Shown here piece after piece: positions 46,262 through 55,765 of a stretch of DNA of 64,000 bases; positions within the stretch are counted from its first letter, which is position 1; every line of letters starts with the position of its first letter. The translations under genes and the position numbers were made by a program. Under the pieces are notes generated by a model. That model saw only the letters and a list, made by a program, of their open reading frames with translations, had not been told where the DNA came from and searched no databases. The stretch covers positions 62,001-126,000 of the forward strand of contig NZ_BAVZ01000002.1 in NCBI RefSeq assembly GCF_000576305.1, written 5' to 3'. Source of the stretch: Paenibacillus pini JCM 16418 (GTDB taxonomy: Bacteria > Bacillota > Bacilli > Paenibacillales > Paenibacillaceae).

Positions 46262-47440
46262 ATGAACATACAACAATTGAAACAGCAATTTACATCTAAG
46301 TTTGGAGAAAGCAAGCATAAGGAACATGTATTTCATGCTCCGGGGCGTGTCAATCTGATCGGTGAACATATTGATTATAACGGTGGGTATGTCCTTCCTG
46401 CTGCACTTGAATTTGGCACGACACTTATTATTCGTGAACGAGATGATCATCAGATTTCGTTCACTTCGACCAACTTACCTTATACAACTGAAATTAAAGT
46501 TAAAGAAATTGGTAAAGAAAAGACAGGCGAATGGGTGGATTACGCAGTAGGTGTAATGGTAGAACTTAAGAAATCTGCCAGTGCTGTTAAGAAAGGTTAT
46601 GATCTTTTCTATCATGGTGAAATTCCGAACGGGGCAGGTTTGTCCTCCTCAGCTTCGATTGAAGTTGTCACTGCCTATGCACTGCTAACGATGGAAGGTA
46701 ATGAGATGGATTCCGTGCAAATCTCTTTACTCTCGCAGAAAGCGGAGAATGAATATGTAGGTGTGAATTGCGGCATTATGGATCAATTTGCGGTCGCAAA
46801 TGGTAAAAAGGATCATGCCATTCTTCTAATGTGCGACACGCTTGAATATAAGCATGTACCTTTCAATACGGGGTCTTATAAGCTCATTATAGCGAACACG
46901 AATAAACGCAGAGGTTTAGTTGATTCTGCATACAACGAACGCCGTAAACAGTGTGAGGATGCTGTCAAGGCGCTCAAAGAAGAAGTTCCAGCCTTAACTT
47001 ATTTGGCACAGCTTAAACCTGATCAATTTGAAGTATTACAAGCTCATATTCTAGATGAAACGGTCAGACGTCGTGCTCAGCATGTCGTGGAAGAGAATCA
47101 CCGTGTGCTAGATTCGGTAGAGGCACTTAAGAACAATGATTTAGAGAAATTCGGCAAATTAATGAATGCTTCCCATGAATCATTACGCTTTTTGTACGAA
47201 GTAAGTTGTGAGGAACTAGACGTGATGGTTGAAGAATCGCAGCGTATACAAGGAACCCTAGGATCTCGTATGACGGGCGCGGGTTTCGGAGGTTGTACCG
47301 TATCCCTCGTTCATGAAGATGCTGTAGAGACTTTCATCGAACAGGTGGGTAAAAATTATCACTTAAGAACAGGACTCAAAGGTGAGTTCTACGTATGCAG
47401 TACAGGCGATGGTGTGAAAGAATTGAAGGAGGAAAACTAA
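46262..47440 (+). CDS. galK: Galactokinase
   Basis: Phosphorylates galactose at C1, first step of the Leloir route. 392 residues. GHMP motifs: '[20 protein letters not shown]' character near 28 (galactokinase signature), '[14 protein letters not shown]' near 122 for ATP binding, and '[16 protein letters not shown]' near 340. Starts behind a weak GAGCGG site. Two bases separate its stop from galE. Confidence 0.97.
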   Translation: MNIQQLKQQFTSKFGESKHKEHVFHAPGRVNLIGEHIDYNGGYVLPAALEFGTTLIIRERDDHQISFTSTNLPYTTEIKVKEIGKEKTGEWVDYAVGVMVELKKSASAVKKGYDLFYHGEIPNGAGLSSSASIEVVTAYALLTMEGNEMDSVQISLLSQKAENEYVGVNCGIMDQFAVANGKKDHAILLMCDTLEYKHVPFNTGSYKLIIANTNKRRGLVDSAYNERRKQCEDAVKALKEEVPALTYLAQLKPDQFEVLQAHILDETVRRRAQHVVEENHRVLDSVEALKNNDLEKFGKLMNASHESLRFLYEVSCEELDVMVEESQRIQGTLGSRMTGAGFGGCTVSLVHEDAVETFIEQVGKNYHLRTGLKGEFYVCSTGDGVKELKEEN

Positions 47441-47441
47441 G

Positions 47442-48428
47442 ATGGCAATTCTAGTAACAGGTGGGGCAGGATATATCGGCTCACATACAGTGGCAGCACT
47501 GCTTGAACGTGGCGAAGAGGTTGTTGTCATTGATAATTTGCAGTCGGGACATCGCAGCGCGCTACTTGGAGGAACATTATACGAAGGCGATCTGCGTGAT
47601 AAAGAGCTACTAGCTAAATTATTTAATGAACATCATATTGATGCGGTAATTCATTTTGCAGCAAGTTCACTTGTGGGTGAAAGTATGCAGAAGCCTATCA
47701 AATATTTTGACAATAACGTCTATGGAACTCTCTGTTTGCTAGAGGCGATGGATGCTGCTGGTGTGAAAAATATTGTATTCTCGTCCACGGCTGCGACATA
47801 TGGCGAACCAGAAAAGGTACCTATTGTAGAAACAGATCGTACGGAACCTGCGAATGTTTATGGTGAAACCAAGCTCATGATGGAACGAATGATGGCTTGG
47901 TTTGATAAAGTGCTAGGTATGAAGTATGTGGCACTGCGCTATTTCAACGCAGCGGGTGCGCATGAGGGTGGTCAAATCGGTGAAGATCATCGCCCAGAGA
48001 GCCACCTCATTCCTTTAGTGCTGCAAACAGCTCTAAAGCAGCGTGAGCATATTGCAGTGTTTGGTGAAGATTATCCAACCCCTGATGGCTCCTGTATTCG
48101 AGACTATATCCATGTGAGCGATCTAGCAGATGCACATTTACGTGCTGTGGATTACTTACGCAAAGGTGAAGAAAGTAATGTGTTTAATTTGGGCATCGGA
48201 TCTGGCTTCTCCGTTAATGAAGTCATTGAAACAGCGAAGAAGGTCACAGGACTTGATATTCCAGTGGTGAAGCAAGCACGCCGCGCTGGAGACCCGGCTG
48301 TATTGGTAGCTTCTTCAGAGAAAGCACGTTCCGTACTTGGCTGGAATCCACAGCGAACGGAGCTTGAGGATATTATTCAGAGCGCTTGGAGCTGGCATCA
48401 AAGTCATCCTCAAGGATATACAGACTAA
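47442..48428 (+). CDS. galE: UDP-glucose 4-epimerase
   Basis: Interconverts UDP-galactose and UDP-glucose. 328 residues of the SDR fold: NAD loop '[12 protein letters not shown]' at 5, '[17 protein letters not shown]' near 68, catalytic S-T-A and Y-x-x-x-K as 'SSTAATYGE' near 113 and '[10 protein letters not shown]' near 138, 'RYFNAAGA' near 165. Middle gene of galKET, translationally close-coupled with AAGGAGG ahead. Confidence 0.97.
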   Translation: MAILVTGGAGYIGSHTVAALLERGEEVVVIDNLQSGHRSALLGGTLYEGDLRDKELLAKLFNEHHIDAVIHFAASSLVGESMQKPIKYFDNNVYGTLCLLEAMDAAGVKNIVFSSTAATYGEPEKVPIVETDRTEPANVYGETKLMMERMMAWFDKVLGMKYVALRYFNAAGAHEGGQIGEDHRPESHLIPLVLQTALKQREHIAVFGEDYPTPDGSCIRDYIHVSDLADAHLRAVDYLRKGEESNVFNLGIGSGFSVNEVIETAKKVTGLDIPVVKQARRAGDPAVLVASSEKARSVLGWNPQRTELEDIIQSAWSWHQSHPQGYTD

Positions 48429-48439
48429 GGAGGAACACC

Positions 48440-50035
48440 ATGGATACGTTAAGCGCAGCCAGAACTCCTGAAGAGAATGCCGCTCTAGAAGCCATCGAAC
48501 AATTGGTTCATTTTGCTTTGAAGCAGAATATGATCGAGCTACAGGACTTGGATTATAGCCGCAACTTATTGTTAGAACAATTCGGGTTCAGTGAATCATT
48601 CGGAGGAATCCTGCAAGAGACATCTCTTGGAGGTCCTCAGCCCATTATAGATAAACTGATTGACTATGGTATTCGTATCGGTTTAATTCCAGATGATACA
48701 GATACATATCGTGATCTGCTCGATGCAAAGATTATGGGGCAAATCATGGCACGTCCGTCTGAAATTATAGCTGAATTTAACGAGAATGTTGCCAAACAAG
48801 GCATTCAGGCCGCTACCGATCGATTCTATCAATTGTCTATTGATTCCAATTATATTCGAATGGATCGCGTGGCTAAAAATGTATATTGGAAGCATGCATC
48901 ACCCTTTGGTGATATTGAAATGACGATTAATTTGTCCAAGCCGGAGAAGAGTCCCAAGGAAATTGCAATGGCTAAGCTTTTGCCGCCTCAGGTCTATCCG
49001 AAATGCCAATTATGTCGTGAGAATGTCGGCTATGCTGGTCGTGTTAACCACCCGGCTCGCCAAAACTTACGCGTCATTCCGCTAGAAATGAATGGGGAGC
49101 CCTGGTTGTTTCAATACTCTCCTTACGTGTATTACAATGAACACTGTATTGTCTTCCATCATGATCATGTACCGATGAAATTATCAAAAGATAGCCTAAG
49201 AAGGCTTTTAGCTTTTACAGATGTGTTCCCACATTATTTCATTGGTTCCAACGCCGATTTACCGATTGTTGGCGGATCGATTTTGACGCATGATCATTTT
49301 CAGGGAGGAAGACATACATTCCCGATTCAGCATGCTCCTAAGGAAGCTACATTCCATCATATGGAATATCCAGATGTATCCGTGAGTATCGTGAAATGGC
49401 CAATGTCTGTTCTACGACTGACTGCTGCGGACAGCGGTAAGCTATTGGAATGCGCAAATGATTTGTTTGAATCGTGGAAGCAATACAGTGACCCTATGGC
49501 TGATATTATTGCTTTTAGCGATGAGAATGGTGTGCAGGTTCCACATAACACAGTGACTCCTATCGTCCACCGTACGGAGGATGGTAGCTACGAGATGGAT
49601 CTGGTTCTTCGTAACAACCGTACAAGTGAGGAGCATCCATCAGGAATTTTTCACCCTCACGAAGAAATGCATCACATTAAACGTGAAAATATCGGCTTGA
49701 TTGAGGTCATGGGACTTGCCATCCTTCCGGGAAGACTAAAAGAGGAGCTAGATCTTATTGCTGATATGTTGGCGGGCAATCAAAGCTTACTTCAAGAGGT
49801 TCTCCAGGATAAGAATCATGCTCTCGTACAGCACCGTAGTTGGATTGAGAAGCTGGTAGCGCAGTTCGGCACCAAGCTGGCCAAAGAGCATGCTGTACAA
49901 ATGATACAGCAGCAGGTTGGGGATATTTTTGTGGAAATTCTAGGTCATGCTGGAGTGTACAAAAGGACCACTGACGGACAGACTGCCTTCAGACGGTTCT
50001 TGAATCATATGGGGTATGAAGAAACAAAACTGTAA
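48440..50035 (+). CDS. galT: UDP-glucose-hexose-1-phosphate uridylyltransferase
   Basis: Exchanges UMP between UDP-glucose and galactose 1-phosphate. 531 residues from ATG 48440 behind AAGGAGG; the longer frame to 48386 lies within galE. This is the long Firmicute type (GalT class II), with 'KCQLCRENVGYAGRVNHPARQN' character near 190, 'EHCIVFHHDHVPM' near 235 and the 'GGSILTHDHFQGGRH' catalytic region near 275. Completes the Leloir set. Confidence 0.95.
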   Translation: MDTLSAARTPEENAALEAIEQLVHFALKQNMIELQDLDYSRNLLLEQFGFSESFGGILQETSLGGPQPIIDKLIDYGIRIGLIPDDTDTYRDLLDAKIMGQIMARPSEIIAEFNENVAKQGIQAATDRFYQLSIDSNYIRMDRVAKNVYWKHASPFGDIEMTINLSKPEKSPKEIAMAKLLPPQVYPKCQLCRENVGYAGRVNHPARQNLRVIPLEMNGEPWLFQYSPYVYYNEHCIVFHHDHVPMKLSKDSLRRLLAFTDVFPHYFIGSNADLPIVGGSILTHDHFQGGRHTFPIQHAPKEATFHHMEYPDVSVSIVKWPMSVLRLTAADSGKLLECANDLFESWKQYSDPMADIIAFSDENGVQVPHNTVTPIVHRTEDGSYEMDLVLRNNRTSEEHPSGIFHPHEEMHHIKRENIGLIEVMGLAILPGRLKEELDLIADMLAGNQSLLQEVLQDKNHALVQHRSWIEKLVAQFGTKLAKEHAVQMIQQQVGDIFVEILGHAGVYKRTTDGQTAFRRFLNHMGYEETKL

Positions 50036-50069
50036 TCAATTATTTTACATTTTATGATTGATTTCTCAG

Positions 50070-50105
50070 CCGCTCTTTCCGCTTGTCGGGAGGGCGGTTT
50101 GTTTC
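50070..50105 (+). terminator. Terminator of the gal operon
   Basis: CCGC, CT and CCG on the left pair with CGG, AG and GCGG on the right (50070-50097), followed by TTTGTTTC. Some internal mismatches. Confidence 0.65.
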
Positions 50106-50167
50106 TTCTAAGAAAGGAGAGTTATAATATATAAGTAATTACATTCATGAAGTGGAGGAGATATTCC

Positions 50168-51331
50168 TTGAAAGCATTCGAATTTTATAATCCGACCAAG
50201 CTGATTTTTGGTAAAGGTCAATTGGATACATTGAAACGTGAAGTTCCCAACTACGGTAATAAGGTTTTGCTCGTATATGGTGGAGGTAGTATTAAAAGAA
50301 ATGGACTGTATGACAATGTGCTAAGCCTTTTGAACGAAGTAGGGGCTGAAGTTAGTGAACTTGCGGGTGTAGAACCAAACCCACGTTTATCCACAGTACA
50401 TAAAGGCGTGGATATCTGTCGTGAACAGAATATTGACTTGATTCTGGCTGTTGGCGGAGGTAGTGTAATCGACTGTGCCAAGGCTATCGCTGTAGGCGCT
50501 AAATACGAGGGGGATATGTGGGACTTTGTAGAGCGTAAAGCTGCACCAAAGGCTGCATTACCTTTGGCAACCGTGCTCACCATTGCTGCAACAGGTTCTG
50601 AAATGAACGCGGGTTCGGTCATTACCAATGAAGTTACACAGGAGAAGATGGGTTGGGGCAGTGCTTATGCTTACCCTGTATTCTCAATTTTGGATCCAGT
50701 CTACACATATTCACTTCCTAAAGACCAAACCGTTTATGGTATGGTAGATATGATGTCACATGTATTGGAGCATTATTTCCATCCTGAGAGCAATACACCT
50801 GTACAAGACGGCTTCTGTGAAGCAATCCTTCGCACGGTTATTGAAACAGCGCCATTATTGCTTAATGATTTAGAAAATTACGAATACCGTTCCACGATTA
50901 TGTACTCTGGTACAATGGCACTGAATGGTATTCTCAATATGGGTCTTGGCGGTGACTGGGCAACTCATAATATCGAGCATGCGGTTTCAGCTGTTTACGA
51001 TATCCCACATGGCGGGGGACTCGCTATTCTGTTCCCGAACTGGATGAAGTATAACTTGAGCGTTGATCCAGAACGTTTCAAACGATTGGCTGTCAATGTG
51101 TTCAACGTTGATCCTGCTGGCAAAACCGACGAGCAGGTGGGCGAGGAAGGCATTGAGGCATTACGAGAATTCTGGAATTCCATCGATGCGCCAAACCGCT
51201 TAGCGGACTACGGCATTGATGATAGCCAAATTGAAGTTATGGCGGAGAAATCAGTACGCTTCGGACCTTTTGGTAACTTCAAAAAGCTGAATAAAGAAGA
51301 TGTTATTGAAATTTACAAGATGTCTTTGTAA
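50168..51331 (+). CDS. Iron-containing alcohol dehydrogenase (BdhA/YugJ-like)
   Basis: 387 residues from TTG 50168, placed by GGAGGAG eight bases upstream; the ATG at 50147 overlaps that ribosome site. NAD(P) motif '[20 protein letters not shown]' near 95, and the metal ligands in '[16 protein letters not shown]' near 190 and '[21 protein letters not shown]' near 265. Reduces aldehydes such as butanal or the reverse; the real substrate is not readable. Confidence 0.93.
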   Translation: MKAFEFYNPTKLIFGKGQLDTLKREVPNYGNKVLLVYGGGSIKRNGLYDNVLSLLNEVGAEVSELAGVEPNPRLSTVHKGVDICREQNIDLILAVGGGSVIDCAKAIAVGAKYEGDMWDFVERKAAPKAALPLATVLTIAATGSEMNAGSVITNEVTQEKMGWGSAYAYPVFSILDPVYTYSLPKDQTVYGMVDMMSHVLEHYFHPESNTPVQDGFCEAILRTVIETAPLLLNDLENYEYRSTIMYSGTMALNGILNMGLGGDWATHNIEHAVSAVYDIPHGGGLAILFPNWMKYNLSVDPERFKRLAVNVFNVDPAGKTDEQVGEEGIEALREFWNSIDAPNRLADYGIDDSQIEVMAEKSVRFGPFGNFKKLNKEDVIEIYKMSL

Positions 51332-51370
51332 AAAACAAATAATGAATGAATTGAGCTAGAGATACAACTG

Positions 51371-51416
51371 AAGCTGTCCCATAAACCATGAGAATGGTTT
51401 GGGACAGCTTTTGTTT
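51371..51416 (+). terminator. Rho-independent terminator after the alcohol dehydrogenase
   Basis: AAGCTGTCCCA pairs with GGGACAGCTT and AAACCAT with ATGGTTT (51371-51410), followed by TTGTTTTT. Confidence 0.88.
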
Positions 51417-51787
51417 TTAAAATGGGATAGATATGGATGCACTCGTGAAGCCGCTACGCGAACGGACCGTTGTTCCAATCATGAGCCAAGGCGACCGCTG
51501 CCGCTTTTCCACAATCGTTTTGTTCTCTCCGCTGTTTTGAGCAAAATAGTATCACCAGCTTCACTAAATACACAAAAAGAAATCACCAGAATCATCAGCT
51601 AGCATGAGACTTTGAATGTTCTCCATAATCATCCTCCCAGTAATTAGACAGGAGACCCACAGATTTGCTCCCTCTCATCTCAAAATAATTCCACTGTTTT
51701 TGTAAAATGGAAAAAATTGAAACAATATCCTTTCATTTTCGTATATGCTTATATAGACACATAGGGAAATTTTAGGAGGTACATGTT
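51417..51787. other. Non-coding stretch ahead of yuaF-floT
   Basis: About 370 bases without a convincing gene. Short open frames at 51399-51602 and from 51433 have no ribosome site or recognisable protein. GC content is higher at 51440-51530, so a decayed gene piece is possible. The last 70 bases carry the sigma-W promoter and the AGGAGG ribosome site of the next gene. Confidence 0.5.
51718..51743 (+). promoter_or_regulatory. Sigma-W type promoter of yuaF-floT
   Basis: TGAAAC (51718-51723), exactly 16 bases, then CGTA (51740-51743) is the extracytoplasmic sigma-W consensus. The B. subtilis yuaF-floT operon is a known sigma-W target, so the match agrees with the genes downstream. Points to induction by cell envelope stress. 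Confidence 0.88.
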
Positions 51788-52324
51788 ATGGAAACGCTCT
51801 ATTGGAGCTGCCTTGCAGGTGGGGTTATTTTTGCCCTAGTGACTGTACTGCTTGGAGATGTACTGAGTCATGTGCTTCATGGGTTTCTTGATTTTCTGTC
51901 CATTGATTTCTTGAAGCCGATGGTACTTGCAAGTGCCATAACCGCCTTTGGTGGATCTGGGATTCTGCTCACTAGTCATTCCGGACTGGGTGCTGTTCTT
52001 AACATGATAGTATCCATATTGATTGGTATTGTCATTGCGTGGTTTGTGTATTGGGTCTACATCAAGCCGATGCAGAATAGCGAAAATTCAACGGGTTATT
52101 CAATCAAGGAAATGACAGGTAGAATCGGAATTATTACCATTCCTTTACCCGCTGAAGGGTTTGGAGAGGTTATGGTGAAAGTGGGGGCATCCAATACGCT
52201 ACATATTGCCTCAAGTTTTGACCATCATAGTCTGCCGGCTGGTGTTCGTGTCGTGGTAGTGGACATTGTGGATCAAGTTCTCCGTGTTAGCGAACTAGAA
52301 GAGAGAAAAGGAGATGTTGTTTAA
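51788..52324 (+). CDS. yuaF: NfeD family membrane protein (YuaF-like)
   Basis: 178 residues. Three hydrophobic segments (about 8-25, 44-62, 68-90) followed by a soluble OB-like NfeD domain ('MTGRIGIITIPLPAEGFGEVMVKVG' near 110, 'GVRVVVVDIVDQVLRVSEL' near 155). NfeD proteins partner with flotillins in membrane microdomains. It shares one base with the floT start and a sigma-W promoter upstream. Confidence 0.9.
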   Translation: METLYWSCLAGGVIFALVTVLLGDVLSHVLHGFLDFLSIDFLKPMVLASAITAFGGSGILLTSHSGLGAVLNMIVSILIGIVIAWFVYWVYIKPMQNSENSTGYSIKEMTGRIGIITIPLPAEGFGEVMVKVGASNTLHIASSFDHHSLPAGVRVVVVDIVDQVLRVSELEERKGDVV

Positions 52325-53892
52325 TGAACATGCCAGATTATTTGTATATTCCTTTAATTGTTGTAGGGGTTATTATCGTACTTGGTTTAGCCTTTTGGGC
52401 ACGTTTCAAAACTGTGGGTCCTGATAAGGCAATGATCGTAACAGGTTCATTCCTCGGTAGAAGCAATATTGCCGAAGACGAATCAGGTCGCAAAATTAAG
52501 ATCGTACGGGGTGGAGGAGCATTCATCCTTCCTGTGTTCCAGAGAATGCAGTTCATTTCGTTGCTATCACATAAACTGGAGGTCTCTACTCCAGAGGTGT
52601 ATACCGAACAAGGAGTACCTGTCATTGCTGATGGAGTAGCCATTATCAAAGTGGGTGGCTCGATTGAAGACGTTGCAACTGCTGCTGAGCAGTTTATAGG
52701 AAAGCCTATCGAGGCGCTCAAGGGTGAAGCGCAGGAAGTGCTTGAGGGCCATTTAAGAGCGATACTTGGCTCCATGACCGTAGAGGAGGTTTATCGGAAT
52801 CGGGATAAATTTGCTCAGGAAGTTCAAGGGGTAGCTGCACGTGATCTGAAAAAAATGGGGCTGCAAATCGTCTCGTTCACCATTAAAGATGTTCGTGACA
52901 AGCAGGGTTATCTGGATGCTCTAGGTAAGCCGCGAATTGCTGCGGTTAAGCGGGATGCGGAAATCGCTGAGGCAGAAGCGATGCGTGATGCCCGAATTCA
53001 GAAGGCTAATGCGGAGGAACAAGGACAGAAGGCGGAGCTGTTACGTGATACGAATATTGCTGAGGCTTCCAAGGAGAAGGAGCTTAAAATCGCCTCTTTT
53101 AAAAAGGTCCAAGATACTGCTAAGGCCGAGGCGGATCAAGCCTACCATATACAAGAAGCTCGTGCTAAACAAATCATGGTAGAAGAACAAATGAAGGTTG
53201 AAATGGTGCGTAAAGATCGAGAGATTGATCTACAAGAGAAGGAAATTTTGGTCAGAGAGAAACAATACGATGCTGAAGTGAAAAAGAAGGCAGATGCAGA
53301 TCGTTATTCGGTTGAACAAGCGGCTGAAGCAGATAAATCACGTAGAATGCGAGAAGCGGATGCGTTGCAGTATTCTATCGAGACTCAGGCTAAAGCAACA
53401 TCTGAACAGAAAAGGTTGGAAGGTAAGGCGATGGCTGATGCTGAGCTGGCAAAAGGTACTTCTGAAGCAGAAGTTATCCGCTTACGTGGTCTTGCAGAAG
53501 CAGAGGCAAAAGAAAAGCTGGCCGAGGCATTCCAAAAATTTGGCGAGGCAGCTGTGCTGGATATTATTGTGAAAATGCTTCCTGAATTAGCTGGGAAAAT
53601 TGCCGCTCCACTTGCCTCAATCGATAAATTAACTGTGGTTGATACTGGAAAAGGTGAAGGAGCAGCAAGACTCAGTAATTATGTAACCGAGCTGATGTCT
53701 ACTGCACCAGAAATGTTGAAAAGCGTATCAGGTATCGATGTGGAGAGCTTGATTAAAGGTTTGACGAAGCAAACAGCCGCGTCAACTTCAACACCTAACG
53801 TAGCTTCTGTTACGGTTAACCCACCGGCTCCAGCGAAGCATCCTATACAACCTGAACTGGTAAGTCTTGAGACAGGTGCAACTCTCGAATGA
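52324..53892 (+). CDS. floT: Flotillin
   Basis: Membrane microdomain scaffold of 522 residues. N-terminal hydrophobic segment (about 7-25), SPFH/band-7 domain ('PDKAMIVTGSFLGRSNIAED' near 38 to 'KDVRDKQGYLDALGKPRIAA' near 190), a very long coiled coil rich in A, E and K (about 195-400), and a C-terminal oligomerisation part ('AVLDIIVKMLPELAGKIAAPL'). A proline and threonine-rich tail ends the protein. Same operon order as B. subtilis yuaF-floT. Confidence 0.95.
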   Translation: MNMPDYLYIPLIVVGVIIVLGLAFWARFKTVGPDKAMIVTGSFLGRSNIAEDESGRKIKIVRGGGAFILPVFQRMQFISLLSHKLEVSTPEVYTEQGVPVIADGVAIIKVGGSIEDVATAAEQFIGKPIEALKGEAQEVLEGHLRAILGSMTVEEVYRNRDKFAQEVQGVAARDLKKMGLQIVSFTIKDVRDKQGYLDALGKPRIAAVKRDAEIAEAEAMRDARIQKANAEEQGQKAELLRDTNIAEASKEKELKIASFKKVQDTAKAEADQAYHIQEARAKQIMVEEQMKVEMVRKDREIDLQEKEILVREKQYDAEVKKKADADRYSVEQAAEADKSRRMREADALQYSIETQAKATSEQKRLEGKAMADAELAKGTSEAEVIRLRGLAEAEAKEKLAEAFQKFGEAAVLDIIVKMLPELAGKIAAPLASIDKLTVVDTGKGEGAARLSNYVTELMSTAPEMLKSVSGIDVESLIKGLTKQTAASTSTPNVASVTVNPPAPAKHPIQPELVSLETGATLE

Positions 53893-53901
53893 TAATGGAT
53901 T

Positions 53902-53936
53902 CTCCCCCGACATCTACAGCCGGGGGAGTTTTTGTC
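53902..53936 (+). terminator. Rho-independent terminator after floT
   Basis: CTCCCCCG (53902-53909) pairs with CGGGGGAG (53921-53928), followed by TTTTT. Confidence 0.88.
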
Positions 53937-54063
53937 TAGAAGATGGTTGATTTCATCCGTATGTATGATAAACTCGTTTGACGTGAGGCGGAAAGTCTGC
54001 TATTTTTTCAAATAATAGAGAGTAAAGACTTCAGAAGTGGAGTTTCACATAAAGAGGTGAATC

Positions 54064-54915
54064 ATGAGCGGTCTTCAGGTAAGTAAAGTACTTAATAACA
54101 ATGTCATTATTGCTCATCATCCGCAGCACGATGAAGTTGTCGTCATTGGTAAAGGAATTGGGTTTAATCGTAAGGCCGGGGATGAAATGCCGTTGTCATC
54201 CGTGGAGAAGATGTTCATACTGACTAACGAGCAGGAACAGGAGCAGTATAAGCAGCTCGTTCCTCATGTTGAAGAAGAGTTGATCGAAGTAATAAACGAA
54301 GGAATATTGTATGTTAAAGAGCACAGCGAACTTCCAGTCAATGAGCATATTCAAATTGCACTTACGGATCATATTGCCTTTGCCATGAGACGTCAGGAAC
54401 AGGGACTTGTCATACAGAACCCTTTTTTATATGAGACTCGTGAAATGTACCCAGAGGAATTTCGCATGGGGGAGTACATGCTCGAATTGATTCATAAGAA
54501 ATTGGGAGTGGAACTTGAGCCTGATGAAGCGGGTTTTATCGCACTTCATATCCACAGCGCTCTCACAAACCAGCATATTACACAGGTAAAAGGCAACTCA
54601 CATCTAATTGCGGATTTAGTTAGTTTGGTAGAGACAAGCATTGCTTATCATGTTCCACGGAATTCTCTTGACTATTCTCGGCTAGTTACTCATCTACGGT
54701 TTGCTATTGAACGGATACGGCGTGGTGAATCTGTACAAGAAAACGCATCACTTGAAAAGTTACTTAAGCAAGAGTATCCACAAATTTATGCGTTGGCTTG
54801 CGAACTTATTATACTGATGGAAGAACGATTGAAAGAATCGGTATATGCTGCAGAAGCTTGCTATTTAACGTTACATTTACAGCGGCTTGTTCAAAAGAAG
54901 GAACAGGATGATTAA
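54064..54915 (+). CDS. glcT: PRD-type transcription antiterminator GlcT
   Basis: 283 residues. The N-terminal RNA-binding domain 'VSKVLNNNVIIAHHPQHDEVVVIGKGIGF' character (residues 6-36) is followed by two PTS regulation domains with conserved histidines ('LTDHIAFAMRR' near 100, 'FIALHIHSALTN' near 160, 'LVTHLRFAIERI' near 220, 'YLTLHLQRL' near 273). Binds the RAT RNA element found directly downstream and is controlled by PTS phosphorylation. The RAT sequence matches the GlcT type, which supports the symbol. Confidence 0.92.
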   Translation: MSGLQVSKVLNNNVIIAHHPQHDEVVVIGKGIGFNRKAGDEMPLSSVEKMFILTNEQEQEQYKQLVPHVEEELIEVINEGILYVKEHSELPVNEHIQIALTDHIAFAMRRQEQGLVIQNPFLYETREMYPEEFRMGEYMLELIHKKLGVELEPDEAGFIALHIHSALTNQHITQVKGNSHLIADLVSLVETSIAYHVPRNSLDYSRLVTHLRFAIERIRRGESVQENASLEKLLKQEYPQIYALACELIILMEERLKESVYAAEACYLTLHLQRLVQKKEQDD

Positions 54916-54997
54916 AGGACTTAAGGACGGGTTGCAACGTTATATCATGGGTGATATAATCAAGTCGTAATTTAACAAATAAATAAGTTGCATTTCT

Positions 54998-55121
54998 ACG
55001 TGTTACTGACTAGATCAGGCATGAGTATTTGACAGATATGGTTGTGATCACCCTTTAATGGGTATTCTAATTTTAGAATTAGAGACAACTATATGCATCT
55101 GTCTGACGCTCATGCCTTTTT
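54998..55121 (+). promoter_or_regulatory. GlcT RAT element and overlapping terminator
   Basis: The region 54998-55027 closely resembles, from memory, the B. subtilis ptsG antiterminator target (TGTTACTG … GATCAGGCATGAG). It overlaps a long terminator in which GGCATGAG (55018-55025) pairs with CTCATGCC (55109-55116), with GACAGAT/ATCTGTC and GGTTGT/ACAACT extending the stem, then TTTTT. The two structures are mutually exclusive, so GlcT binding should permit read-through into the EIIB, ptsH and ptsI genes. Confidence 0.88.
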
Positions 55122-55184
55122 GATGTATGTCCCTTTCGTTAATCTCGATCTAGGGATTTGAATTATGGTAGGAAGGTGATGTCT

Positions 55185-55451
55185 ATGGAGGATGAACTAC
55201 CGTTTCATATTTTGGCGGCACTCGGCGGTAAGGAGAATGTAACCGCTGTTGACGCGTGCATTACACGCCTGCGAGTGGATGTAATAGATCCAAATAAGGC
55301 CGATCAAGAACAATTGAAGGCGCTAGGGGCTCAAGAAGTATTTGAGCTAGGGAATCATATTCAGGCCATATTTGGAATGGAGTCCGAGGTAATTATGACG
55401 CAGCTTGCTAACATGCTACAAAGAGATATTGATCATGACCTTTTAAATTAA
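55185..55451 (+). CDS. Stand-alone PTS EIIB domain protein, glucose family
   Basis: 88 residues from ATG 55185, eight bases after AGGAAGG. It holds only an EIIB domain: 'FHILAALGGKENVTAVDACITRLRVDV', with the phosphorylated cysteine in D-A-C-I-T-R-L-R near residue 27, and 'LKALGAQEVFELGNHIQAIFG'. In B. subtilis this place is taken by the full EIICBA protein PtsG. There is no EIIC or EIIA here, and the domain ends cleanly. It may pair with a permease encoded elsewhere or act as a regulatory phosphate carrier. Confidence 0.88.
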   Translation: MEDELPFHILAALGGKENVTAVDACITRLRVDVIDPNKADQEQLKALGAQEVFELGNHIQAIFGMESEVIMTQLANMLQRDIDHDLLN

Positions 55452-55489
55452 TATATTATCACCTACATTCAGAAAGCGAGATGATTCAT

Positions 55490-55765
55490 ATGCAAAAAAC
55501 ATTTACAATTATTGATGAAGATGGTATTCACGCACGTCCAGCAACAGCGCTAGTTAATATTGCTACCAAATATAAAACAACAGAGTGCTTTGCGGAAGCC
55601 GGAGGCAAGAAAGTAACATTGAAATCTATTCTAGGCGTATTATCTTTAGGACTTGAAAAAGGTGATACATTATCACTGATTACTGAAGGTGATGATGAGA
55701 GCGAAGCTCTGAGCGCACTACAGGAAGTTATGATCAAAGAAGGGCTAGGCGAAATGCATGATTAA
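55490..55765 (+). CDS. ptsH: Phosphocarrier protein HPr
   Basis: 91 residues from ATG 55490. Active-site histidine in '[13 protein letters not shown]' (residue 15 region) and regulatory serine in '[12 protein letters not shown]' (residue 46 region), so it can be phosphorylated by EI and by HPr kinase for CcpA-mediated catabolite control. It overlaps ptsI by eight bases. Confidence 0.96.
   Translation: MQKTFTIIDEDGIHARPATALVNIATKYKTTECFAEAGGKKVTLKSILGVLSLGLEKGDTLSLITEGDDESEALSALQEVMIKEGLGEMHD

Noticed and set aside
51399..51602. 67-residue ORF after the alcohol dehydrogenase
   Set aside because: Its start lies inside the terminator hairpin, there is no ribosome site and the protein is not recognisable.
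55452..55489. A lost EIIC gene hidden between EIIB and ptsH
   Set aside because: The gap is 38 bases, and the region ahead of EIIB is fully taken by the RAT/terminator leader, so there is no room for remnants.
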